Origin: Caprella mutica
Taxonomy: Eukaryota; Arthropoda; Malacostraca; Amphipoda; Caprellidae
Assembly: GCA_947561585.1 (NCBI GenBank)
Contig: CANNZV010002567.1
Coordinates: forward strand, 28,731-92,730
Direction: 5' to 3'
Length of the DNA: 64,000 bases
The notes under the pieces are model-generated. The model made no database searches and was not told the origin of the DNA. It saw only the letters and a program-made list of their open reading frames with translations. Positions within the stretch are counted from its first letter, which is position 1. The number at the start of each line of letters is the position of its first letter. The translations under genes and the position numbers were made by a program. Positions 13,901 to 29,800 of the stretch are shown piece after piece.

Positions 13901-16900
13901 CTGACTATAACATGTTTTATCTAACTGACTATAACATGTTTTATCTAACTGACTATAACATGTTTTATCTAACTGACTATAACATGTTTTATCTAACAGA
14001 TTATAATATGTTTTATATTCCTGATTATAATATGTTTTATCTAACTGATTATAATATGTTTTAGCTTACCGATTATAATATGTTTTATCTAACTGACTAT
14101 AATATGTTTTATCTAACTGACTATAACATGTTTTATCTAACTGACTATAACATGTTTTATCTAACTGACTATAACATGTTTTATCTAACTGACTATAACA
14201 TGTTTTATCTAACTGACTATAACATGTTTTTTCTAACTGACTATAACATGTTTTATCTAACTGACTATAAAATGTTTTATCTAACTGACTATAACATGTT
14301 TTATCTAACTGACTATAACATGTTTTATCTAACTGACTATAACATGTTTTATCTAACTGACTATAACATGTTTTATCTAACTGACTATAACATGTTTTAT
14401 CTAACTGACTATAACATGTTTTATCTAACTGATAATAATATGTTTTATCTAACTGATAATAATATGTTTTATCTAACTGATTATAATATGTTTTATCTAA
14501 CTGACTATAACATGTTTTATCTAACTGACTATAACATGTTTTATCTAACTGACTATAACATGTTTTATCTAACTGACTATAACATGTTTTATCTAACTGA
14601 CTATAACATGTTTTATCTAACTGACTATAACATGTTTTATCTAACTGACTATAACATGTTTTATCTTACTCACTATAACATGTTTTATCTAACTGATTAT
14701 AATATGTTTTATCTAACTGATTATAATATGTTTTATCTAACTGATTATAACATGTTTTATCTAACTGACTATAACATGTTTTATCTAACTGACTATAACA
14801 TGTTTTATCAAACTGACTATAACATGTTTTATCAAACTGACTAAAATATGTTTTATCTAACTGACTATAATATGTTTTATCTAACTGATAATAATATGTT
14901 TTTTCTAACTGATAATAATATGTTTTATCTAACTGATAATAATATGTTTTATCTAACTGATAATAATATGTTTTATCTATAACTGATAATAATATGTTTA
15001 TCTATAACTGATAATAATATGTTTATCTATAACTGATTATAATATGTTTCATCTAACTGATTATAATATGTTTCATCTAACTGATTATAATATGTTTCAT
15101 CTAACTGATAATAATATGTTTTATCTAACTGATAATAATATGTTTTATCTAACTGATTATAATATGTTTTATCTAACTGATTATAATATGTTTTATCTAA
15201 CTGACTATAACATGTTTTATCTAACTGACTATAATATGTTTTATCTAACTGACTATAATATGTTTTATCTAACTGACTATAATATGTTTTATCTAACTGA
15301 TTATAATATGTTTTAGCTTACCGATTATAATATGTTTTATCTAACTGATTATAATATGTTTTATCTAACTGATAATAATATGTTTTATCTAACTGATAAT
15401 AATATGTTTTATCTAACTGATAATAATATGTTTAATCTAACTGATAATAATATGTTTTATCTAACTGATAATAATATGTTTTATCTAACTGATAATAATA
15501 TGTTTTATCTAACTGATAATAATATATTTTATCTAACTGATAATAATATGTTTTATCTAACTGATAATAATATGTTTTATCTAACTGATAATAATATGTT
15601 TTATCTAACTGATAATAATATGTTTTATCTAACTGATAATAATATGTTTTATCTAACTGATAATAATATGTTTTATCTAACTGATAATAGTATGTTTTAT
15701 CTAACTGATAATAATATGTTTTATCTAACTGATTATAATATGTTTTATCTAACTGATTATAATATGTTTTATCTAACTGATTATAATATGTTTCATCTAA
15801 CTGATTATAATATGTTTTATCTTACTGATTATAATATGTTTTATCTAACTGATAATAATATGTTTTATCTAACTGATAATAATATGTTTTATCTAACTGA
15901 TAATAATATGTTTTATCTAACTGACAATAATATGTTTTATCTAACTGATAATAATATGTTTTATCTAACTGATTGTAATATGTTTTATCTAACTGATTAT
16001 AATATGTTTTATCTAACTGACTATAACATGTTTTATCTAACTGACTATAACATGTTTTATCTAACTGACTATAACATGTTTTATCTAACTGACTATAACA
16101 TGTTTTATCTAACTGACTATAACATGTTTTTATTTAACTGACTATAACATGTTTTTTCTAACTGACTGTAACATGTTTTATCTAACTGACTATAAAATGT
16201 TTTATCTAACTGACTATAACATGTTTTATCTAACTGACTATAACATGTTTTATCTAACTGACTATAACATGTTTTATCTAACTGACTATAACATGTTTTA
16301 TCTAACTGACTATAACATGTTTTATCTAACTGACTATAACATGTTTTATCTAACTGACTATAACATGTTTTATCTAACAGATTATAATATGTTTTATCTA
16401 ACTGATTATAATATGTTTTATCTAACTGATTATAACATGTTTTATCTAACTGACTATAACATGTTTTATCTAACTGACTATAACATGTTTTATCTAACTG
16501 ACTATAACATGTTTTATCAAACTGACTATAATATGTTTTATCTAACTGACTATAATATGTTTTATCTAACTGATAATAATATGTTTTATCTAACTGATAA
16601 TAATATGTTTTATCTAACTGATAATAATATGTTTTATCTAACTGATAATAATATGTTTTATCTAACTGATAATAATATGTTTATCTATAACTGATTATAA
16701 TATGTTTCATCTAACTGATTATAATATGTTTCATCTAACTGATTATAATATGTTTCATCTAACTGATAATAATATGTTTTATCTAACTGATTATAATATG
16801 TTTCATCTAACTGATAATAATATGTTTCATCTAACTGACTATAATATGTTTCATCTAACTGACTATAATATGTTTTATCTAACTGATTATAATATGTTTT

Positions 16901-16998
16901 ATCTAACTGATTATAATATGTTTTATCTAATCGATTATAATATGTTTTATCTAATCGATTATAATATGTTTTATCTAATCGATTATAATATGTTTTAG
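7980..16998. repeat. Satellite superunit, copy 1
   Basis: Within the 24-bp array, this stretch shares an ordered series of rare markers with 18484-26880: three TTTCATC monomers, a GCTTACC monomer, a long A block with one ATATTTT variant, C blocks with a TATAAAATG variant, CAAACTG monomers, and a unique AACAAAATATG insertion near 13230. The offset to copy 2 falls from about 10.5 kb to about 9.8 kb across the unit, mostly in steps of 24 bp, as expected from gain or loss of whole monomers after duplication. Confidence 0.8.
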
Positions 16999-18483
16999 CT
17001 TACCGATTATAATATGTTTTATCTTACCGATTATAATATGTTTTATCTAATCGATTATAATATGTTTTATCTTACCGATTATAATATGTTTTATCTTACC
17101 GATTATAATATGTTTTATCTAACTGATTATAATATGTTTCATCTAACTGATTATAATATGTTTCATCTAACTGATGATAATATGTTTCATCTAACTGATA
17201 ATAATATGTTTCATTTAACTGACTATAATATGTTTTATCTAACTGATTATAATATGTTTTATCTAACTGATTATAATATGTTTTATCTAACTGATTATAA
17301 TATGTTTTATCTAACTGATTGTAATATGTTTTATCTAACTGATTGTAATATAATTTATCTAACTGATTGTAATATGTTTTATCTAACTGACTATAACATG
17401 TTTTATCTAACTGACTATAACATGTTTTATCTAACTGACTATAACATGTTTTATCTAACTGACTATAACATGTTTTTATCTAACTGACTATAACATGTTT
17501 TATCTAACTGACTATAACATGTTTTATCTAACTGACTATAACATGTTTTATCTAACTGTCTATAACATGTTTTATCTAACTGACTATAACATGTTTTATC
17601 TAACTGACTATAACATGTTTTATCTAACTGACTATAATATGTTTTATCTAACTGATAATAATATGTTTTATCTAACTGATAATAATATGTTTTATCTAAC
17701 TGATAATAATATGTTTTATCTAACTGATAATAATATGTTTTATCTAACTGATTATAATATGTTTTAGCTTACCGATTATAATATGTTTTATCTAACTGAC
17801 TATAATATGTTTTATCTAACTGACTATAATATGTTTTATCTAACTGACTATAATATGTTTTTTCTAACTGATAATAATATGTTTTATCTAACTGATTATA
17901 ATATGTTTTATCTAATCGATTATAATATGTTTTATCTAATCGATTATAATATGTTTTAGCTTACCGATTATAATATGTTTTATCTAACTGATTATAATAT
18001 GTTTTATCTAACTGATTATAATATGTTTTATCTAACTGACTATAATATGTTTTATCTAACTGACTATAATATGTTTTATCTAACTGATTATAATATGTTT
18101 TATCTAATCGATTATAATATGTTTTATCTAATCGATTATAATATGTTTTAGCTTACCGATTATAATATGTTTCAGCTTACCGATTATAATATGTTTTAGC
18201 TTACCGATTATAATATGTTTTATCTAATCGATTATAATATGTTTTATCTTACCGATTATAATATGTTTTATCTTACCGATTTTAAAATGTTTTATCTTAC
18301 CGATTATAATATGTTTTATCTAACTGACTATAATATGTTTTATCTAACTGACTATAATATGTTTTATCTAACTGATAATAATATGTTTTATCTAACTGAT
18401 AATAATATGTTTTATCTAACTGATAATAATATGTTTTATCTAACTGATAATAATATGTTTTATCTAACTGATAATAATATGTT

Positions 18484-21400
18484 TATCAATAACTGATTAT
18501 AATATGTTTCATCTAACTTATTATAATATGTTTCATCTAACTGATTATAATATGTTTCATCTAACTGATAATAATATGTTTCATCTAACTGATAATAATA
18601 TGTTTTATCTAACTGATAATAATATGTTTTATCTAACTGATTATAATATGTTTTATCTAACTGATTATAATATGTTTTATCTAACTGACTATAATATGTT
18701 TTATCTAACTGACTATAATATGTTTTATCTAACTGACTATAATATGTTTTATCTAACTGACTATAATATGTTTTATCTAACTGACTATAATATGTTTTAT
18801 CTAACTGATTATAATATGTTTTAGCTTACCGATTATAATATGTTTTATCTAACTGATTATAATATGTTTTATCTAACTGATAATAATATGTTTTATCTAA
18901 CTGATAATAATATGTTTTATCTAACTGATAATAATATGTTTTATCTAACTGATAATAATATGTTTTATCTAACTGATAATAATATGTTTTATCTAACTGA
19001 TAATAATATGTTTTATCTAACTGATAATAATATGTTTTATCTAACTGATAATAATATATTTTATCTAACTGATAATAATATGTTTTATCTAACTGATAAT
19101 AATATGTTTTATCTAACTGATAATAATATGTTTTATCTAACTGATAATAATATGTTTTATCTAACTGATAATAATATGTTTTATCTAACTGATAATAATA
19201 TGTTTTATCTAACTGATAATAATATGTTTTATCTAACTGATAATAATATGTTTTATCTAACTGATAATAATATGTTTTATCTAACTGATAATAATATGTT
19301 TTATCTAACTGATTATAATATGTTTTATCTAACTGATTATAATATGTTTTATCTAACTGATTATAATATGTTTTATCTAACTGATTATAATATGTTTTAT
19401 CTAACTGATTATAATATGTTTTATCTAACTGATAATAATATGTTTTATCTAACTGATAATAATATGTTTTATCTAACTGATAATAATATGTTTTATCTAA
19501 CTGATAATAATATGTTTTATCTAACTGACTATAATATGTTTTATCTAACTGACTATAACATGTTTTATCTAACTGACTATAACATGTTTTATCTAACTGA
19601 CTTTAACATGTTTTATCTAACTGACTATAACATGTTTTATCTAACTGACTATAACATGTTTTATCTAACTGACTATAACATGTTTTTATCTAACTGACTA
19701 TAACATGTTTTTTCTAACTGACTATAACATGTTTTATCTAACTGACTATAAAATGTTTTATCTAACTGACTATAACATATTTTATCTAACTGACTATAAC
19801 ATGTTTTATCTAACTGACTATAACATGTTTTATCTAACTGACTATAACATGTTTTATCTAACTGACTATAACATGTTTTATCTAACTGACTATAACATGT
19901 TTTATCTAACTGACTATAACATGTTTTATCTAACTGATTATAATATGTTTTATCTAACTGATTATAATATGTTTTATCTAACTGATTATAACATGTTTTA
20001 TCTAACTGACTATAACATGTTTTATCTAACTGACTATAACATGTTTTATCTAACTGACTATAACATGTTTTATCAAACTGACTATAATATGTTTTATCTA
20101 ACTGACTATAATATGTTTTCTCTAACTGATAATAATATGTTTTATCTAACTGATAATAATATGTTTTATCTAACTGATAATAATATGTTTTATCTAACTG
20201 ATAATAATATGTTTTATCTAACTGATAATAATATGTTTATCTATAACTGATAATAATATGTTTATCTATAACTGATTATAATATGTTTCATCTAACTGAT
20301 TATAATATGTTTCATCTAACTGATTATAATATGTTTCATCTAACTGATAATAATATGTTTTATCTAACTGATAATAATATGTTTTATCTAACTGATAATA
20401 ATATGTTTTATCTAACTGATTATAATATGTTTTATCTAACTGATTATACTATGTTTTATCTAACTGATTATACTATGTTTTATCTAACTGACTATAACAT
20501 GTTTTATCTAACTGACTATAACATGTTTTATCAAACTGACTATAATATGTTTTATCTAACTGACTATAATATGTTTTATCTAACTGACTATAACATGTTT
20601 TATCAAACTGACTATAATATGTTTTATCTAACTGACTATAATATGTTTTATCTAACTGATAATAATATGTTTTATCTAACTGATAATAATATGTTTTATC
20701 TAACTGATAATAATATGTTTTATCTAACTGATAATAATATGTTTTATCTAACAGATAATAATATGTTTATCTATAACTGATTATAATATGTTTCATCTAA
20801 CTGATTATAATATGTTTCATCTAACTGATTATAATATGTTTTATCTAACTGACTATACTATGTTTTATCTAACTGATTATAATATGTTTTAGCTTACCGA
20901 TTATAATATGTTTTATCTAACTGATTATAATATGTTTTATCTAACTGATAATAATATGTTTTATCTAACTGATAATAATATGTTTTATCTAACTGATAAT
21001 AATATGTTTTATCTAACTGATAATAATATGTTTTATCTAACTGATAATAATATGTTTTATCTAACTGATAATAATATGTTTTATCTAACTGATAATAATA
21101 TGTTTTATCTAACTGATAATAATATATTTTATCTAACTGATAATAATATGTTTTATCTAACTGATAATAATATGTTTTATCTAACTGATAATAATATGTT
21201 TTATCTAACTGATAATAATATGTTTTATCTAACTGATAATAATATGTTTTATCTAACTGATAATAATATGTTTTATCTAACTGATAATATTATGTTTTAT
21301 CTAACTGATTATAATATGTTTTATCTAACTGATTATAATATGTTTTATCTAACTGATTATAATATGTTTTATCTAACTGATTATAATATGTTTTATCTAA

Positions 21401-24400
21401 CTGATTATAATATGTTTTATCTAACTGATTATAATATGTTTTATCTAACTGATAATAATATGTTTTATCTAACTGATAATAATATGTTTTATCTAACTGA
21501 TAATAATATGTTTTATCTAACTGATTATAATATGTTTTATCTAACTGATTATATTATGTTTTATCTAACTGATTATAATATGTTTTATCTAACTGACTAT
21601 AACATGTTTTATCTAACTGACTATAACATGTTTTATCTAACTGACTATAACATGTTTTATCTAACTGACTATAACATGTTTTATCTAACTGACTATAACA
21701 TGTTTTTATCTAACTGACTATAACATGTTTTTCTAACTGACTATAACATGTTTTATCTAACTGACTATAAAATGTTTTATCTAACTGACTATAACATGTT
21801 TTATCTAAATGACTATAACATGTTTTATCTAACTGACTATAACATGTTTTATCTAACTGACTATAACATGTTTTATCTAACTGACTATAACATGTTTTAT
21901 CTAACTGACTATAACATGTTTTATCTAACTGACTATAACATGTTTTATCTAACAGATTATAATATGTTTTATCTAACTGATTATAATATGTTTTATCTAA
22001 CTGATTATAATATGTTTTATCTAACTGATTATAACATGTTTTATCTAACTGACTATAACATGTTTTATCTAACTGACTATAACATGTTTTATCTAACTGA
22101 CTATAACATGTTTTATCAAACTGACTATAATATGTTTTATCTAACTGACTATAATATGTTTTATCTAACTGATAATAATATGTTTTATCTAACTGATAAT
22201 AATATGTTTTATCTAACTGATAATAATATGTTTTATCTAACTGATAATAATATGTTTTATCTAACTGATAATAATATGTTTTATCTAACTGATTATAATA
22301 TGTTTTATCTAACTGATTATACTATGTTTTATCTAACTGACTATAACATGTTTTATCTAACTGACTATAACATGTTTTATCTAACTGACTATAACATGTT
22401 TTATCAAACTGACTATAATATGTTTTATCTAACTGACTATAATATGTTTTATCTAACTGACTATAACATGTTTTATCAAACTGACTATAATATGTTTTAT
22501 CTAACTGACTATAATATGTTTTATCTAACTGATAATAATATGTTTTATCTAACTGATAATAATATGTTTTATCTAACTGATAATAATATGTTTTATCTAA
22601 CTGATAATAATATGTTTTATCTAACTGATAATAATATGTTTATCTATAACTGATTATAATATGTTTCATCTAACTGATTATAATATGTTTCATCTAACTG
22701 ATTATAATATGTTTTATCTAACTGACTATAATATGTTTTATCTAACTGATTATAATATGTTTTAGCTTACCGATTATAATATGTTTTATCTAACTGATTA
22801 TAATATGTTTTATCTAACTGATAATAATATGTTTTATCTAACTGATAATAATATGTTTTATCTAACTGATAATAATATGTTTTATCTAACTGATAATAAT
22901 ATGTTTTATCTAACTGATAATAATATGTTTTATCTAACTGATAATAATATGTTTTATCTAACTGATAATAATATATTTTATCTAACTGATAATAATATGT
23001 TTTATCTAACTGATAATAATATGTTTTATCTAACTGATAATAATATGTTTTATCTAACTGATAATAATATGTTTTATCTAACTGATAACAAAATATGTTT
23101 TATCTAACTGATAATAATATGTTTTATCTAACTGATAATAATATGTTTTATCTAACTGATTATAATATGTTTTATCTAACTGATTATAATATGTTTTATC
23201 TAACTGATTATAATATGTTTTATCTAACTGATTATAATATGTTTTATCTAACTGATTATAATATGATTTATCTAACTGATTATAATATGTTTTATCTAAC
23301 TGATTATATTATGTTTTATCTAACTGATAATAATATGTTTTATCTAACTGATAATAATATGTTTTATCTAACTGATAATAATATGTTTTATCTAACTGAT
23401 AATAATATGTTTTATCTAACTGATTATAATATGTTTTATCTAACTGATTATAATATGTTTTATCTAACTGACTATAACATGTTTTATCTAACTGACTATA
23501 ACATGTTTTATCTAACTGACTATAACATGTTTTATCTAACTGACTATAACATGTTTTATCTAACTGACTATAACATGTTTTTATCTAACTGACTATAACA
23601 TGTTTTTTCTAACTGACTATAACATGTTTTATCTAACTGACTATAAAATGTTTTATCTAACTGACTATAACATGTTTTATCTAACTGACTATAACATGTT
23701 TTATCTAACTGACTATAACATGTTTTATCTAACTGACTATAACATGTTTTATCTAACTGACTATAACATGTTTTATCTAACTGACTATAACATGTTTTAT
23801 CTAACTGACTATAACATGTTTTATCTAACAGATTATAATATGTTTTATCTAACTGATTATAATATGTTTTATCTAACTGATTATAATATGTTTTAGCTTA
23901 CCGATTATAATATGTTTTATCTAACTGACTATAATATGTTTTATCTAACTGACTATAACATGTTTTATCTAACTGACTATAACATGTTTTATCTAACTGA
24001 CTATAACATGTTTTATCTAACTGACTATAACATGTTTTATCTAACTGACTATAACATGTTTTTTCTAACTGACTATAACATGTTTTATCTAACTGACTAT
24101 AAAATGTTTTATCTAACTGACTATAACATGTTTTATCTAACTGACTATAACATGTTTTATCTAACTGACTATAACATGTTTTATCTAACTGACTATAACA
24201 TGTTTTATCTAACTGACTATAACATGTTTTATCTAACTGACTATAACATGTTTTATCTAACTGATAATAATATGTTTTATCTAACTGATAATAATATGTT
24301 TTATCTAACTGATTATAATATGTTTTATCTAACTGACTATAACATGTTTTATCTAACTGACTATAACATGTTTTATCTAACTGACTATAACATGTTTTAT

Positions 24401-26880
24401 CTAACTGACTATAACATGTTTTATCTAACTGACTATAACATGTTTTATCTAACTGACTATAACATGTTTTATCTAACTGACTATAACATGTTTTATCTTA
24501 CTGACTATAACATGTTTTATCTAACTGATTATAATATGTTTTATCTAACTGATTATAACATGTTTTATCTAACTGACTATAACATGTTTCATCTAACTGA
24601 CTATAACATGTTTTATCAAACTGACTATAACATGTTTTATCAAACTGACTAAAATATGTTTTATCTAACTGACTATAATATGTTTTATCTAACTGATAAT
24701 AATATGTTTTTTCTAACTGATAATAATATGTTTTATCTAACTGATAATAATATGTTTTATCTAACTGATAATAATATGTTTTATCTATAACTGATAATAA
24801 TATGTTTATCTATAACTGATAATAATATGTTTATCTATAACTGATTGTAATATGTTTCATCTAACTGATTATAATATGTTTCATCTAACTGATTATAATA
24901 TGTTTCATCTAACTGATAATAATATGTTTTATCTAACTGATAATAATATGTTTTATCTAACTGATTATAATATGTTTTATCTAACTGATTATAATATGTT
25001 TTATCTAACTGACTATAACATGTTTTATCTAACTGACTATAATATGTTTTATCTAACTGACTATAATATGTTTTATCTAACTGACTATAATATGTTTTAT
25101 CTAACTGATTATAATATGTTTTAGCTTACCGATTATAATATGTTTTATCTAACTGATTATAATATGTTTTATCTAACTGATAATAATATGTTTTATCTAA
25201 CTGATAATAATATGTTTTATCTAAGTGATATTAATATGTTTAATCTAACTGATAATATTATGTTTTATCTAACTGATAATAATATGTTTTATCTAACTGA
25301 TAATAATATGTTTTATCTAACTGATAATAATATATTTTATCTAACTGATAATAATATGTTTTATCTAACTGATAATAATATGTTTTATCTAACTGATAAT
25401 AATATGTTTTATCTAACTGATAATAATATGTTTTATCTAACTGATAATAATATGTTTTATCTAACTGATAATAATATGTTTTATCTAACTGATAATAATA
25501 TGTTTTATCTAACTGATAATAATATGTTTTATCTAACTGATTATAATATGTTTTATCTAACTGATTATAATATGTTTTATCTAACTGATTATAATATGTT
25601 TTATCTAACTGATTATAATATGTTTTATCTAACTGATTATAATATGTTTTATCTAACTGATTATAATATGTTTTATCTAACTGATTATAATATGTTTTAT
25701 CTAACTGATTATAATATGTTTTATCTAACTGATAATAATATGTTTTATCTAACTGATAATAATATGTTTTATCTAACTGATAATAATATGTTTTATCTAA
25801 CTGATAATAATATGTTTTATCTAACTGATAATAATATGTTTTATCTAACTGATCGTAATATGTTTTATCTAACTGATTATAATATGTTTTATCTAACTGA
25901 CTATAACATGTTTTATCTAACTGACTATAACATGTTTTATCTAACTGACTATAACATGTTTTATCTAACTGACTATAACATGTTTTATCTAACTGACTAT
26001 AACATGTTTTTATCTAACTGACTATAACATGTTTTTTCTAACTGACTATAACATGTTTTATCTAACTGACTATAAAATGTTTTATCTAACTGACTATAAC
26101 ATGTTTTATCTAACTGACTATAACATGTTTTATCTAACTGACTATAACATGTTTTATCTAACTGACTATAACATGTTTTATCTAACTGACTATAACATGT
26201 TTTATCTAACTGACTATAACATGTTTTATCTAACTGACTATAACATGTTTTATCTAACAGATTATAATATGTTTTATCTAACTGATTATAATATGTTTTA
26301 TCTAACTGATTATAACATGTTTTATCTAACTGACTATAACATGTTTTATCTAACTGACTATAACATGTTTTATCTAACTGACTATAACATGTTTTATCAA
26401 ACTGACTATAATATGTTTTATCTAACTGACTATAATATGTTTTATCTAACTGATAATAATATGTTTTATCTAACTGATAATAATATGTTTTATCTAACTG
26501 ATAATAATATGTTTTATCTAACTGATAATAATATGTTTTATCTAACTGATAATAATATGTTTATCTATAACTGATTATAATATGTTTCATCTAACTGATT
26601 ATAATATGTTTCATCTAACTGATTATAATATGTTTCATCTAACTGATAATAATATGTTTTATCTAACTGATAATAATATGTTTTATCTAACTGATAATAA
26701 TATGTTTTATCTAACTGATAATAATATGTTTTATCTAACTGATTATAATATGTTTTATCTAACTGATTATACTATGTTTTATCTAACTGACTATAACATG
26801 TTTTATCTAACTGACTATAACATGTTTTATCTAACTGACTATAACATGTTTTATCAAACTGACTATAATATGTTTTATCT
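18484..26880. repeat. Satellite superunit, copy 2
   Basis: Second copy of the superunit at 7980-16998, with the same rare markers in the same order (AACAAAATATG insertion near 23087, TATAAAATG variants near 19750 and 23645, TATACTATG variants near 20450). The 15040-16700 part of the unit appears again near 28260-29790, so a third, partial copy follows. Confidence 0.8.
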
Positions 26881-29800
26881 AACTGACTATAATATGTTTC
26901 ATCTAACTGACTATAACATGTTTTATCTAACTGAATATAATATGTTTTATCTAACTGATAATAATATGTTTTATCTAACTGACTATAACATGTTTTATCT
27001 AACTGACTATAACATGTTTTATCTAACTGACTATAACATGTTTTATCTAACTGACTATAACATGTTTTATCTAACTGACTATAACATGTTTTATCTAACT
27101 GACTATAACATGTTTTATCTAACTGACTATAACATGTTTTATCTAACAGATTATAATATGTTTTATCTAACCGATTATAATATGTTTTATCTAACTGATT
27201 ATAATATGTTTTAGCTTACCGATTATAATATGTTTTAGCTTACCGATTATAATATGTTTTATCTAACTGACTATAATATGTTTTATCTAACTGACTATAA
27301 CATGTTTTATCTAACTGACTATAACATGTTTTATCTAACTGACTATAACATGTTTTATCTAACTGACTATAACATGTTTTATCTAACTGACTATAACATG
27401 TTTTTTCTAACTGACTATAACATGTTTTATCTAACTGACTATAAAATGTTTTATCTAACTGACTATAACATGTTTTATCTAACTGACTATAACATGTTTT
27501 ATCTAACTGACTATAACATGTTTTATCTAACTGACTATAACATGTTTTATCTAACTGACTATAACATGTTTTATCTAACTGACTATAACATGTTTTATCT
27601 AACTGATAATAATATGTTTTATCTAACTGATAATAATATGTTTTATCTAACTGATTATAATATGTTTTATCTAACTGATTATAATATGTTTTATCTAACT
27701 GACTATAACATGTTTTATCTAACTGACTATAACATGTTTTATCTAACTGACTATAACATGTTTTATCTAACTGACTATAACATGTTTTATCTAACTGACT
27801 ATAACATGTTTTATCTAACTGACTATAACATGTTTTATCTTACTGACTATAACATGTTTTATCTAACAGATTATAATATGTTTTATCTAACTGATTATAA
27901 TATGTTTTATCTAACTGATTATAATATGTTTTATCTAACTGATTATAACATGTTTTATCTAACTGACTATAACATGTTTTATCTAACTGACTATAACATG
28001 TTTTATCTAACTGACTATAACATGTTTTATCAAACTGACTATAACATGTTTTATCAAACTGACTAAAATATGTTTTATCTAACTGATAATAATATGTTTT
28101 ATCTAACTGATAATAATATGTTTTATCTAACTGATAATAATATGTTTTATCTAACTGATAATAATATGTTTTATCTAACTGATAATAATATGTTTTATCT
28201 AACTGATAATAATATGTTTATCTATAACTGATAATAATATGTTTATCTATAACTGATTATAATATGTTTCATCTAACTGATTATAATATGTTTCATCTAA
28301 CTGATTATAATATGTTTCATCTAACTGATAATAATATGTTTTATCTAACTGATAATAATATGTTTTATCTAACTGATTATAATATGTTTTATCTAACTGA
28401 TTATAATATGTTTTATCTAACTGACTATAACATGTTTTATCTAACTGACTATAATATGTTTTATCTAACTGACTATAATATGTTTTATCTAACTGATTAT
28501 AATATGTTTTAGCTTACCGATTATAATATGTTTTATCTAACTGATTATAATATGTTTTATCTAACTGATAATAATATGTTTTATCTAACTGATAATAATA
28601 TGTTTAATCTAACTGATAATAATATGTTTTATCTAACTGATAATAATATGTTTTATCTAACTGATAATAATATGTTTTATCTAACTGATAATAATATATT
28701 TTATCTAACTGATAATAATATGTTTTATCTAACTGATAATAATATGTTTTATCTAACTGATAATAATATGTTTTATCTAACTGATTATAATATGTTTTAT
28801 CTAACTGATTATAATATGTTTTATCTAACTGATTATAATATGTTTTATCTAACTGATTATAATATGTTTTATCTAACTGATTATAATATGTTTTATCTAA
28901 CTGATTATAATATGTTTTATCTAACTGATAATAATATGTTTTATCTAACTGATAATAATATGTTTTATCTAACTGATAATAATATGTTTTATCTAACTGA
29001 TAATAATATGTTTTATCTAACTGATAATAATATGTTTTATCTAACTGATTATAATATGTTTTATCTAACTGATTATAATATGTTTTATCTAACTGACTAT
29101 AACATGTTTTATCTAACTGACTATAACATGTTTTATCTAACTGACTATAACATGTTTTATCTAACTGACTATAACATGTTTTATCTAACTGACTATAACA
29201 TGTTTTTATCTAACTGACTATAACATGTTTTTTCTAACTGACTATAACATGTTTTATCTAACTGACTATAAAATGTTTTATCTAACTGACTATAACATGT
29301 TTTATCTAACTGACTATAACATGTTTTATCTAACTGACTATAACATGTTTTATCTAACTGACTATAACATGTTTTATCTAACTGACTATAACATGTTTTA
29401 TCTAACTGACTATAACATGTTTTATCTAACTGACTATAACATGTTTTATCTAACAGATTATAATATGTTTTATCTAACTGATTATAATATGTTTTATCTA
29501 ACTGATTATAATATGTTTTATCTAACTGATTATAACATGTTTTATCTAACTGACTATAACATGTTTTATCTAACTGACTATAACATGTTTTATCTAACTG
29601 ACTATAACATGTTTTATCAAACTGACTATAATATGTTTTATCTAACTGACTATAATATGTTTTATCTAACTGATAATAATATGTTTTATCTAACTGATAA
29701 TAATATGTTTTATCTAACTGATAATAATATGTTTTATCTAACTGATAATAATATGTTTTATCTAACTGATAATAATATGTTTATCCATAACTGATTATAA

